Positions 8,808 to 16,094 of a DNA stretch of 64,000 nt are shown here, piece after piece; the first letter of the stretch is position 1, and each line of letters starts with the position of its first letter. Below the pieces are notes generated by a model, which ran no database searches, had not been told where the DNA came from, and worked only from the letters and a program-made list of their open reading frames with translations. The position numbers and the translations under genes were made by a program. Source of the stretch: Amycolatopsis sp. QT-25 (GTDB lineage Bacteria; Actinomycetota; Actinomycetes; Mycobacteriales; Pseudonocardiaceae). The stretch spans positions 3,162,001 to 3,226,000 of the forward strand of contig NZ_CP120210.1 of assembly GCF_029369745.1 (NCBI RefSeq), in the 5' to 3' direction.

Positions 8808-9233
8808 CTACGATCCCGTGCATGACAAGCCGGTCAACCGGGTGAGCGCGTCGAAGCCGTCGTCGGAGCCGGGCCAGTGCGCGCGGACGGCCTGGAGCCC
8901 GGCGCGACGGACGACACCGCGCAGGACGAGGATGACGATGATGGCGTCGTCGGCATAGCCGAGTACGGGAACGAAATCCGGGACGAGATCGAGGGGGAGG
9001 ACGAGGTAGGCCAGCAGCAGGCCGAGCCTGATCCGGACGCCGCGGGGCAGGGTCTTGTCCGCGGCCAGCCGCCGGATGAGCCGCAGCACGTCGGGCAGCA
9101 ACCGCAGCGCTTCGCGGAGCAGCCCGCCGCGCGGCCGGGCGAGGACCAGCGCCACGACGAGCGCGAGCCAGGCCACCAGCAGCGCACCGGCGAGGCCGAG
9201 CAGCAGATCCCACCAGAACGACCCGGTCGTCAC
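8808..9233 (-). CDS. YkvA-like DUF1232 membrane protein
   Basis: A 141-residue protein: one N-terminal membrane helix (LLLGLAGALLVAWLALVVAL), then the DUF1232 domain with its hallmark LAYLVLPLDLVPDFVPVLGY and a DD pair (GYADDAIIVILVLRGV). The function of DUF1232 is unknown. The GTG start overlaps the stop of the 76-residue upstream gene (GTGA), which itself overlaps the TetR gene, so the three form a tightly coupled operon and the TetR protein probably controls this one. A second DUF1232 protein is encoded at 32756-33076, outside any similar operon. Confidence 0.9.
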   Translation of the reverse strand: MTTGSFWWDLLLGLAGALLVAWLALVVALVLARPRGGLLREALRLLPDVLRLIRRLAADKTLPRGVRIRLGLLLAYLVLPLDLVPDFVPVLGYADDAIIVILVLRGVVRRAGLQAVRAHWPGSDDGFDALTRLTGLSCTGS

Positions 9234-9460
9234 GGTTTCACCGCGCGGAGCCGGGATGTGGTGTGGCCGGGTGCTCCGGCGCGCAGCGCGGCTTCCTCGA
9301 CGACGTCGCGGGCCTCCCGGCCATCGGGTGCGGCGGAGTAGTCGCGGACGGCGATCTTGTCCAGGCCACTACGGAACCGGGGATTTCCCGCGATACTGTC
9401 ACGACGGGGAGTGCCTCGGCAGTCGCGGCTCCGCCTCAGCTTCCGTCCACTGTGGATCAT
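9230..9460 (-). CDS. small 76-aa protein coupled to TetR and DUF1232 genes
   Basis: Not recognised. The reading frame begins with an ATG that overlaps the TetR stop (ATGA) and ends in a TGA that overlaps the GTG of the DUF1232 gene (GTGA). That double overlap on one strand is the main evidence that it is translated. The N-terminal half is basic; the C-terminal half reads as a helix (DGREARDVVEEAALRAGAP). No membrane segment or known motif is seen. It could be a small partner of the DUF1232 protein or a regulator-associated peptide. An alternative is that it is a fortuitous open frame between coupled genes. Confidence 0.55.
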   Translation of the reverse strand: MIHSGRKLRRSRDCRGTPRRDSIAGNPRFRSGLDKIAVRDYSAAPDGREARDVVEEAALRAGAPGHTTSRLRAVKP

Positions 9461-10092
9461 CGGTAGGCGCGCAGGAAGACGTCCACCCCGTCGGTGAGGA
9501 GCGCGCGGATCTCCGACTCGCCCACCGTGCCCGCCAGGTCGTCGTTGCTCACGTCGAGGGCCAGGCGCATCGTCAGTGCGACGAAGTGCTGCATGGCGCG
9601 TCTCGGGTCGGTCAGCCGGAGTCTGCCGTCCGCCGCCAACTTCGCGAACCGTGCCTCCATCATCCGTTCGGGCTGATCGCGCGCCGCTTCCGGCAGCCGC
9701 GGCGCCACCGGCGCCTGCGCGCTCAGCCGCCGGAAGGTCGCGTAGTCCGAGGTGGGGAACATCCCTGTCGTCACCCGCTGCGCGAAGCCGAGCAGGGCGT
9801 CACGGAGGTCCCTGTCGTCGGTGAGTTCTTCGTCGATCGCCTTGCGCACGGTCGCGACCACGGCGTCGTTGGCGCGGCCGAGGACGCTGCGGAAGAGGGT
9901 CTGCTTGTCACCGAAGTGGTCGTAGACGGTGCGTTTGGACACCCCGGCCCGTGCCGAAATCGCGTCGACGCTGGTGAGCTCGTATCCCTCCGACACGAAC
10001 AACGCCACGGCCGCGTCGAGGATGGCCGCCTGCTTGGCCTGGGCCTGTAACCGCCTGCCCGGTGTCCGCGCGGTCGCTCTCGGAGTCGCCAT
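9457..10092 (-). CDS. TetR-family transcriptional regulator
   Basis: A 211-residue TetR-type repressor. The HTH lies at residues ~20-65 (AAILDAAVALFVSEGYELTS, then ARAGVSKRTVYDHFGDKQTL), followed by a helical ligand-binding domain related to the TetR_C AefR-like group (PTSDYATFRRLSAQAPVAPR). I chose the ATG at 10092, which starts just before the low-complexity basic tail preceding the HTH; the frame remains open 87 nt upstream. A 7+7 bp palindrome lies 28-48 nt upstream and is a good autoregulatory operator. It leads an operon with a 76-aa protein and a DUF1232 protein. The effector is unknown. Confidence 0.9.
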   Translation of the reverse strand: MATPRATARTPGRRLQAQAKQAAILDAAVALFVSEGYELTSVDAISARAGVSKRTVYDHFGDKQTLFRSVLGRANDAVVATVRKAIDEELTDDRDLRDALLGFAQRVTTGMFPTSDYATFRRLSAQAPVAPRLPEAARDQPERMMEARFAKLAADGRLRLTDPRRAMQHFVALTMRLALDVSNDDLAGTVGESEIRALLTDGVDVFLRAYR

Positions 10093-10120
10093 GTTCTCAT
10101 CGTATTCTCGGTCGGAGAAA

Positions 10121-10140
10121 ACTGCACCGTGTAGTGCAGT
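10121..10140. promoter_or_regulatory. probable TetR operator (inverted repeat)
   Basis: ACTGCAC-CGTGTA-GTGCAGT, a perfect 7-bp inverted repeat with a 6-bp spacer, centred 38 bp upstream of the chosen TetR start. TetR regulators typically bind such palindromes over their own promoter. Function inferred from position and symmetry. Confidence 0.6.
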
Positions 10141-10168
10141 TCCAAGGCGGGTTCGCCGCTTTTCCCTC

Positions 10169-10295
10169 GTGTACCCCACGAGAGAGAATCAGAGTGGCGG
10201 CATAACGCGCGCTGGGGTCGTGGTGTCCCTTGACTTGTTGAAGCCACGCCCGGCTCTTCAGCGATTCGCGCCTGTGCCGACTTCGGTACGCCAAG
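10169..10295 (+). repeat. dispersed intergenic repeat, copy B
   Basis: Second copy of the dispersed repeat. It shares TGTACCCCACGAGAGAGAA, GTTGAAGCCACGCC and a CTTCGGTACGCCAAG end with the reversed copy at 39704-39832 almost collinearly. It lies 29 nt beyond the TetR operator on the side away from the gene. Copies A and B point the same way on the plus strand. Confidence 0.78.
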
Positions 10296-11023
10296 TTCGC
10301 TCGAAACGGGTGTCGAGATCCGTTCCGGAGTCCCTGGTGGACGATCAGGCGCGCCGGACCCCGGCGATCGGGCCATGCACGGCTTTGGCGTCCTGACACC
10401 TTTGCTCCATCTCTCAACAGAACCGAGCAGATAGTGGATGTCCGTGACCGGATGGACACCACGCGTGACGGGAGACGTCTCGCGGCGTAACTCTGGCCAC
10501 ACCCGTGTCGTCCGTCCGGCCACGGGAAACGCCGGTGCCGGACCTCGCGCGTGCCAAGGGCGGCGGGTGGTCGAGATCGCAGGCCCGTGTAAGTGGTGAG
10601 ACAGCCGGAACGACCCGGATCACTCGGCGGGTCAACAAGGTGGCGAGGCCCCAGTCTCGCCGCCCTGGGGTTGTCCGCGCGCCGCATGACAGTGACTTTC
10701 CCCCGGCCCGTGAGTAGCGCCGACGCCGACGGTGGACGCGGGGTATCCCGTCGGTGAGCACGGGGAGTCATACGCGTGAATTCACGCCACGCAGTCGATT
10801 CCTCGTGAAAACACTTCATGTACGCCGTGCTGCGGTGAGAGACCGACTTCCCGTGCGGTAGAATCCGGGCCCTGGGTGATGATCATCGATTCGGCCTTGT
10901 GCCGGCGAATCATCCAGTGGGAAACATGGGGTTTCTCGAGCAATCCGTGTGCTGAGATGAGCTGGACGCTGCGGGTCCGTGGCTCCGTTGTCGGATTCTC
11001 GGACCAAGCGTGGGGAGTGACAC
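10296..11023. other. long intergenic region without a recognised gene
   Basis: About 730 bp between repeat copy B and the GT-C gene. Several frames are open on both strands, as expected at this GC content, but none shows a protein-like composition, start signal or known motif. The 3' end must carry the GT-C promoter. I see no tRNA, riboswitch or strong hairpin. Confidence 0.5.
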
Positions 11024-12784
11024 GTGGGTAGCGTTCAACTGACCGATCCGCCGTCGGTGGCGGATCCGGACCGCGCCGGGGAAAGGCCGACGAGTGAGGG
11101 CCGGGTGTCCTCGCGCTGGGGGCTTCTGGGAGGCTCCCTCTCGGTCCTCGTCGGCACCGCGCTGATTGCCGTCCACGCGAGCTTCTACGGCAACTGGATG
11201 ATCGACGACGCGGCCATCACGTTCGCGTACTCCCGGAACCTCGCCGATGGTTTCGGGCCGGTGCTCCAGCCGGGAGTGGAGCCCGTCGAGGGCTTCTCGA
11301 ACCCGGTGTGGATGGTGCTGCTGGCCCTCGGCAAGCTGGTCGGCCTGTTCGACCACGGCACGATCTTCGGCGTCCCCGATTACGTCCTGTTCCCCAAGGG
11401 ACTGGCGCTGCTCTGCTGCATGGCCATCCTGGTACTGGCGTACGCCGGGGCGAAGCGCCTGACGCCTCGTCCGGCCTTGGTCACCCTGATCGCCGGGGCG
11501 GCGCTCGCGGCCAACCCCTCGTTCGTCATCTGGTGCTTCTCCGGTCTGGAGAACTCGGTCTACGCCCTCACGGTCACCGCTCTCGCCGTGGTCACCCTGT
11601 GCGGCGTCAACTCCGGAACACTCCTGTCGACGAAAATCGCCATGTCGACAGGAGTGTTCGCCGCTCTCGCCGGGCTGAGCCGTCCGGACGGCGTCATCTA
11701 CGCGGCCGCGTTCCCGATCGTGGTCGCGCTGTTCACCCGCCGCGGCGGCGTGCCCCAGGCCATCCGGGCGGTGCTGCTGTCCGCGGCCGGGTTCGTCGTC
11801 CCCTTCGGCGGCTACCTGCTGTTCCGCTGGATCGAGTACGGGCGGCTGCTGCCCAACACCGCGGTCGCCAAGGCGCAACCGCTCCCGACCATCACGGACG
11901 TCGCCAAGGCCGGGACGGTCCTCCAGTACGCGGGCTGGCTGCTGGTCGCGGTCGCGATCGTCTGCCTCGCACTGGTCATGCAGAAACCGTCCAAGCTCCG
12001 CGCGGGCGTCGTCGCGCTCCTGGTCCCCTTCGCGTTGTCGGTGATCGCCTTTTGCATCCTCCAGGCCGACTGGATGGGGCAGTTCCGGTTCGCGACCCCG
12101 ATCTGGGCGCTGGGCGCGCTCGGCGGTGCGATCGTGGTCGTCGAGACACTGCGGAACGCGCGTATCCGAGGCCGGATCCTGCTGACGGTCACGCTCGTCG
12201 TCGCGACGACCGCGTCGATCAGCGGGTTCTACACCCAGGGCGAAAGCTATCGGGCCGTCCCGAAAACGCCCTTCTGCAGCGTGGTCGAGCGCGACGCCAG
12301 GGTCACCAACGGCGTGGCGGACCTGCTCAAACTGCCCGACTCCGCGAAGATCGGCGTGATCGACCTCGGCGGAATGGCGCTGGTCAGCAGGCTCCAGGTG
12401 GTCGACCTCGCCGGTCTCGCCGACCGCGTCATCGCCGACTACCTCAGCACCGCCGATTTCGCCGGAGAGCGTCGCTACGTCTTCGACGACCTCCGGCCGG
12501 AGCTGATCTCGTTCATCGGCACCTGGGACACCACGCTCGGCTTCGCCCAGGACGAACGGTTCGGGCAGGAGTACGAGGTGCTCTACCGCAGCCCTCGTAA
12601 CCCGGCCGCGTTCGGCGACGTCGGGGTGTGGGTGCGCAAGGATCTCGTGCGCGACCCCGCCCTTCTCGCCGCGGCACAGCGCTACGTCACCACCGAGACC
12701 CAGAAGGTCGTCGCGGCCAATGCGGTCGCGCATCTGCGGTCGTGCGGGGACACCCTCCGCCCCGGCCAGACACCCCGGCCCTGA
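11024..12784 (+). CDS. AftB-like GT-C glycosyltransferase (polytopic membrane protein)
   Basis: A 586-residue membrane protein with about nine or ten hydrophobic helices and a soluble C-terminal domain from ~residue 420. The first loop carries the acidic pair typical of GT-C enzymes (GNWMIDDAAITFAYSRNLAD) followed by VEPVEGFSNPVWMVLL, which matches the DD...VEGYTN pattern of AftB, the terminal arabinofuranosyltransferase of arabinogalactan/LAM synthesis, and of related uncharacterised GT-C proteins. It probably uses a polyprenyl-phosphate sugar and adds it to an envelope glycan outside the membrane. GTG start with GGGGAG 6 nt upstream. Monocistronic, ended by a strong hairpin. Whether it is the true AftB or a paralogue cannot be settled here. 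Confidence 0.78.
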   Translation: MGSVQLTDPPSVADPDRAGERPTSEGRVSSRWGLLGGSLSVLVGTALIAVHASFYGNWMIDDAAITFAYSRNLADGFGPVLQPGVEPVEGFSNPVWMVLLALGKLVGLFDHGTIFGVPDYVLFPKGLALLCCMAILVLAYAGAKRLTPRPALVTLIAGAALAANPSFVIWCFSGLENSVYALTVTALAVVTLCGVNSGTLLSTKIAMSTGVFAALAGLSRPDGVIYAAAFPIVVALFTRRGGVPQAIRAVLLSAAGFVVPFGGYLLFRWIEYGRLLPNTAVAKAQPLPTITDVAKAGTVLQYAGWLLVAVAIVCLALVMQKPSKLRAGVVALLVPFALSVIAFCILQADWMGQFRFATPIWALGALGGAIVVVETLRNARIRGRILLTVTLVVATTASISGFYTQGESYRAVPKTPFCSVVERDARVTNGVADLLKLPDSAKIGVIDLGGMALVSRLQVVDLAGLADRVIADYLSTADFAGERRYVFDDLRPELISFIGTWDTTLGFAQDERFGQEYEVLYRSPRNPAAFGDVGVWVRKDLVRDPALLAAAQRYVTTETQKVVAANAVAHLRSCGDTLRPGQTPRP

Positions 12785-12793
12785 CGCTCACTC

Positions 12794-12829
12794 GGGCGCG
12801 CACCGGTCGACGGCGACCGGTGCGCGCCC
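12794..12829. terminator. hairpin terminator of the GT-C gene
   Basis: Perfect 16-bp inverted repeat (GGGCGCGCACCGGTCG and its complement) with a 4-nt loop ACGG, 9 nt after the GT-C stop. No T-run. Confidence 0.8.
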
Positions 12830-13036
12830 GTGCTGTTCGCGTCGAAGCCGATCGACACCGACGCGCTCGGCTCTGGTTCCGGGACCACTACGCGGCGGTC
12901 CCCGGCTCGCCGTCGTTCCCGCTGCCGGCCACACCGAAGGGCGCGATGGTGTCGGTTGTCAGGCGAGTCTCGTCCTCTTCGCCGCGCGCTGGGGGAGTTC
13001 ACGACCTGAGGCTTCACCGCCCTGGCCGCCATCTGA

Positions 13037-13690
13037 TCACGTGTGGTCGGAGTTGGTGTACTGCTCGTAGTGGAGCACGGCGCTGAGCGGGAGACGTTCC
13101 CGCCAGCCGTGCCGTTCCAGATCGGGGATCGGCGGCAGGTCGCGCACCGGGCCGACGCACAACCACGCCACCGGGCGGACGTTTTCCGGCAGGCCGACCA
13201 GGTCGCGCAGGAACTCTTCCCGGTAGAAGCTGACCCAGCCGAGCCCGAGCCCCTCGGCGGTCGCGGCCAGCCAGAGGTTTTGGATGGCCAGGCACACCGA
13301 GTACAGGCCGGCGTCGGCGATGGCGTGCCTGCCCAGCACCGCGGGCGCCCCGCGTGACGGATCGTAGCCGACCACGATGCCGGCGGAAGCCTCCACGATG
13401 CCCTCGATCTTGATCCGCGCGAAGGTACGGGCACGCTCGGCGTCCAGTTGACCCGCGAACACCTCGCGTTCGGTTCGCACGTGCTCCCGGAACTTCTCCC
13501 TGGCGTCCACATTGGACACGACAATGAAGTCCCAGGGCTGCGACAGACCGACACTCGGTGCCGCGTGAGCCGCGCTCAAGACGCGATGCAGCACGTCGTC
13601 CGGAATCGGGGCCCCGGTGAACTCGGCCCTGGTGTCCCGCCGTCGAAAGATCGTCTCGTACAGCGAGCGCGCGTCCGTGTCCTGCCTCAT
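13037..13690 (-). CDS. bluB: 5,6-dimethylbenzimidazole synthase (BluB)
   Basis: A 217-residue flavin-destructase of the nitroreductase superfamily. BluB splits reduced FMN with oxygen to make 5,6-dimethylbenzimidazole, the lower ligand of cobalamin. Supporting sequence: RRRDTRAEFTGAPIPDDVLH, LSAAHAAPSVGLSQPWDFIV (the SVG.SQPW motif typical of BluB), an internal VVGYDPSRGAPAVLGRH and the C-terminal GLGLGWVSFYREEFLRDLVG. Length fits the family. No other cobalamin gene or riboswitch is near, so it stands alone here. The ATG lacks a strong ribosome site. The stop region faces the GT-C terminator 207 nt away. Confidence 0.92.
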   Translation of the reverse strand: MRQDTDARSLYETIFRRRDTRAEFTGAPIPDDVLHRVLSAAHAAPSVGLSQPWDFIVVSNVDAREKFREHVRTEREVFAGQLDAERARTFARIKIEGIVEASAGIVVGYDPSRGAPAVLGRHAIADAGLYSVCLAIQNLWLAATAEGLGLGWVSFYREEFLRDLVGLPENVRPVAWLCVGPVRDLPPIPDLERHGWRERLPLSAVLHYEQYTNSDHT

Positions 13691-13933
13691 GGGCTAGATC
13701 GTGCCTGTTCGGATCGGACCCGCTTCGGCCAGGGCGGTCCGCGACGGCAACGCAGAGCAGGGCAAGGCCTCTGGGGCACACTGATCGCTTCAGCGCCGGC
13801 TCGCGGGGTGTCAGTCAGAGAGACGAGCCCAGGCGCGATGTCCGTGTCCGCCGCGATTGTCAGGGATAGCCGGGCGTCGAAGTGGGTAGTCCCTTGGTGA
13901 CGGTTCACTCGTGGACATGGGGGAAATGAGGTC

Positions 13934-14218
13934 ATGGGGCATCAGTGGTGGTGGGGCGCGTTGGGCGCCGCGATAGCTGTCGGCTGTTCAATGGTGCGGT
14001 CGCCGGCGGACCGGAAGTGGCAAGCGTACGTTCTCGAGATCGTCGGCACGGCGGGCTGGATGCTGGTCGTGATGTTCTTGATCAAGCCGTTGGTACCGGC
14101 GAACGTTTTCGGAATGGTGATTCTGGTCCTGGCCGTTTCGGGCATACTGGCGGTTCCGCTGGTCACTCGATACAAGGCCAGGCGTAACGACGCTCACGAG
14201 AGATCGACGGGAAATTAG
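13934..14218 (+). CDS. small membrane protein
   Basis: A 94-residue protein with three hydrophobic stretches: a short WWWGALGAAIAVGCSM at the N-terminus, VGTAGWMLVVMFLIKPLVPA and FGMVILVLAVSGILAVPLV, followed by a basic tail. A GAGG sequence precedes the ATG. Not recognised as any named family. It stands alone between BluB (divergent) and a 458-bp intergenic stretch, so context gives no clue. Confidence 0.65.
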   Translation: MGHQWWWGALGAAIAVGCSMVRSPADRKWQAYVLEIVGTAGWMLVVMFLIKPLVPANVFGMVILVLAVSGILAVPLVTRYKARRNDAHERSTGN

Positions 14219-14341
14219 GCGAACGGGCAATTCGGGTTTGCTGCGGTCGGTGTCCGGGTCACTGGGGTCGATATTGCCTCATCTGGAAATCGCGGGCTGT
14301 GGGCATACTTCAGGGGCGTGTGACGCCGGCGCCGGGTCTCG

Positions 14342-14400
14342 AAGTCCGTGAAAGCCTCCATGATGGACTCTGGTTCCCTCAAGGAGGCCTTCACGGACTT
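14342..14400. repeat. imperfect palindromic element (related to hairpin at 39827)
   Basis: Arms of 18 nt (14342-14359 and 14383-14400) pair with one mismatch; the pairing can be extended inward with two further mismatches. The arm core GTGAAGGCCTCCTT resembles ATGAAGGCCCCTTCCTT in the perfect hairpin at 39827-39881, suggesting one family of palindromic intergenic repeats. It lies 124 nt after the small membrane protein stop, rather far for its terminator. The rest of the interval 14219-14676 holds nothing I recognise. Confidence 0.6.
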
Positions 14401-14676
14401 GTTGCCCACACGCCACACTTGCCTTACCCATTGACGAAGCACCCAGGGAAGGGCTCGCTCAGTCGCGCCGCCCAGGACGCGTCAGCAACGCTAGGAAAGT
14501 AAGAGTTCAAGATCAACTCCGGCTAAGTGGCATAGCGTTTTGACGCTCTTTGCAACTTGTGGCACCCCGCGGAACCGTCCTCAAGCCACGCCACATTTCC
14601 CTCTCTTCGCACTACGACCGCTCGATCGCGAAGTGGTCCGCCCTGTGCGGCGCCGTCGACGCGATGAACGCTGCTG

Positions 14677-15333
14677 TCAACCGATCCGGTATCCGGCCTT
14701 GGGGACCGTGGTGATCAGGGGAGGGGTCAGCAGCTTCCGTCGCAGACCGGTCAGCAGGACGTCGAGGACGTTCGAGGTGGGATCCGCGTTGATGTCCCAG
14801 CCCGCTTTCATGAGCTCTTTCCTGGCTACCGGCCGCCCCGCGTTTTCCAGGAGACAGCGCACCACGGCGAATTCGGTGCGCGTCAGGCTCAGGAGTACTC
14901 CGCCGCGCCGGACCTCGTGTCGTCCGGTGTCGAGTTCGAGGTCGCCCGCTCGGAGTACCGGTGGTGGCGCTATCCGGCCACGGCGGCAGAGACTCCGGAC
15001 TCGCGCCACCATCTCGGCGATGACGAAGGGCTTTTCGAGATAGTCGTCGCCACCGCGCCGCAGGCCGGCGACCCGCTGGTCGGGATCGCCGAGCGCGGTG
15101 AGGAAGAGGACGGGGACCGCCCAGCCTTCGGCACGCTTCCGTTCGACGTAGTCCAGCGCGTCGCCACCCGGCAGCAGACGGTCGAAGACGGCGCAGTCGT
15201 AGCCGTTGACGAACAGGGCCTCGTCGGCCGGGGCGAGATCGCCGACGGAGTCGACGGCGAATCCGGCGGTGCGCAGAGTGGAATGCACCGCCGTTCTCAG
15301 GGTTTCGTCGTCTTCGATGACCAGGATCCGCAC
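14677..15333 (-). CDS. OmpR/PhoB-type response regulator (orphan)
   Basis: A 218-residue regulator: receiver domain ~1-115 with acidic pocket ILVIEDDET, phospho-acceptor Asp in CAVFDRLLPGGDAL and Lys in GGDDYLEKPFV; winged-helix DNA-binding domain ~125-218 (LSLTRTEFAVVRCLLENAGR, SNVLDVLLTGLRRKL, AGYRIG). It is a clear paralogue of the divergent regulator at 15429 (shared FDR.LP.GDA and GW.VPVLFLTAL) but has no kinase beside it. The GTG start has no ribosome site and a TACCGT hexamer ends 6 nt before it, suggesting a leaderless transcript. It may respond to the neighbouring kinase, a testable inference. Confidence 0.92.
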   Translation of the reverse strand: MRILVIEDDETLRTAVHSTLRTAGFAVDSVGDLAPADEALFVNGYDCAVFDRLLPGGDALDYVERKRAEGWAVPVLFLTALGDPDQRVAGLRRGGDDYLEKPFVIAEMVARVRSLCRRGRIAPPPVLRAGDLELDTGRHEVRRGGVLLSLTRTEFAVVRCLLENAGRPVARKELMKAGWDINADPTSNVLDVLLTGLRRKLLTPPLITTVPKAGYRIG

Positions 15334-15339
15334 TCGACC

Positions 15340-15345
15340 ACGGTA
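15340..15345 (-). promoter_or_regulatory. candidate -10 of a leaderless promoter (orphan regulator)
   Basis: TACCGT on the minus strand, 6 nt before the GTG of the response regulator. It fits the TANNNT -10 pattern seen before leaderless actinobacterial genes, and no Shine-Dalgarno is present. Confidence 0.4.
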
Positions 15346-15414
15346 GCCAATTCGGTGGCGCGTGTCCTGTTCCTGCCGATTCGCGCGATCGTCCGCCCCA
15401 TCCTGGCGCGGACG

Positions 15415-15420
15415 CTAACC
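15415..15420 (+). promoter_or_regulatory. candidate -10 of a leaderless promoter (regulator-kinase pair)
   Basis: TAACCT, 8 nt before the ATG at 15429, with no Shine-Dalgarno between. With the minus-strand hexamer at 15340 it would make the 95-bp gap a divergent leaderless promoter region. Confidence 0.4.
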
Positions 15421-15428
15421 TCCATGGA

Positions 15429-16094
15429 ATGAACGCGAGGGTGCTTCTCGTCGAGGACGACGCGGACATCCGGCTGGCCGTGTCCGCCGAGCTGCGGACC
15501 GCGGCGTTCACGGTGGAGGCCGTGGGATCGATCGCCGCGGCGGCCGATGTGCTCGCTTCGGCCGCGGAGCCGCACGCCTGCGCGGTGTTCGACCGGATGC
15601 TGCCCGACGGTGACGCCGTCCGGTTCGTCGACGCGCGCAGGCGAGCGGGCTGGACCGTGCCGGTCCTGTTCCTGACCGCGCTGGATTCGGGCAGTGCCCG
15701 GGTCGAGGGCTTCGAGCACGGCGGGGACGACTATCTGGTCAAGCCGTTCGTGATGGCGGAACTGCTCGCGCGGGTCGGGAACCTGTGCCGTCGCGGTGAG
15801 GGCAGGCCGCCGGTGCTGCGCCACGCCGACCTCGAGGTCGATTTCGCGCGCTGCGAGGTGCGGCGCGACGGCGTCCTGCTTTCGCTGAGCAATCGGGAGT
15901 TCGCCATTCTCGAATATCTCGCGACCCGGCCGGGAATGGTGATCTCGCGCGCGGACCTCGTCGAACACTGCTGGGACCTGGAGAGTGAGCCGGTGGCGAA
16001 CGTCGTCGACGCCGTGGTCAAACGATTGCGCCGCAAGCTGGGGGAGCCGGACCCGGTGGAGACGGTGCGCGGGATCGGGTACCGGCTCTCGTGA
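15429..16094 (+). CDS. OmpR/PhoB-type response regulator
   Basis: A 221-residue regulator: receiver domain ~1-118 (VLLVEDDADI, Asp in CAVFDRMLPDGDAV, Lys in GGDDYLVKPFV) and winged-helix domain ~128-221 (LSLSNREFAILEYLATRPGM, VANVVDAVVKRLRRKL, GIGYRLS). It overlaps the histidine kinase by 4 nt (GTGA), the normal order for a two-component pair, so the kinase is its partner. The divergent neighbour is a paralogue. Target genes are not evident; the MoxR operon begins 1.4 kb downstream and might be one. Confidence 0.94.
   Translation: MNARVLLVEDDADIRLAVSAELRTAAFTVEAVGSIAAAADVLASAAEPHACAVFDRMLPDGDAVRFVDARRRAGWTVPVLFLTALDSGSARVEGFEHGGDDYLVKPFVMAELLARVGNLCRRGEGRPPVLRHADLEVDFARCEVRRDGVLLSLSNREFAILEYLATRPGMVISRADLVEHCWDLESEPVANVVDAVVKRLRRKLGEPDPVETVRGIGYRLS

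Noticed and set aside
10097-10819. Long minus-strand open frames covering the intergenic region upstream of the GT-C gene
   Set aside because: They are Arg/Pro/Ser-rich, overlap repeat copy B and the TetR promoter, lack start signals and show no motif; typical GC-driven shadows.
12830-13036. Possible gene remnant between the GT-C terminator and BluB (RARLWFRDHYAAVPGSPSFP)
   Set aside because: Only ~35 residues look protein-like and no family came to mind; too short to support.
12720-13070. Search for a cobalamin riboswitch near BluB
   Set aside because: No B12-box-like conserved core was visible on either side of the gene.
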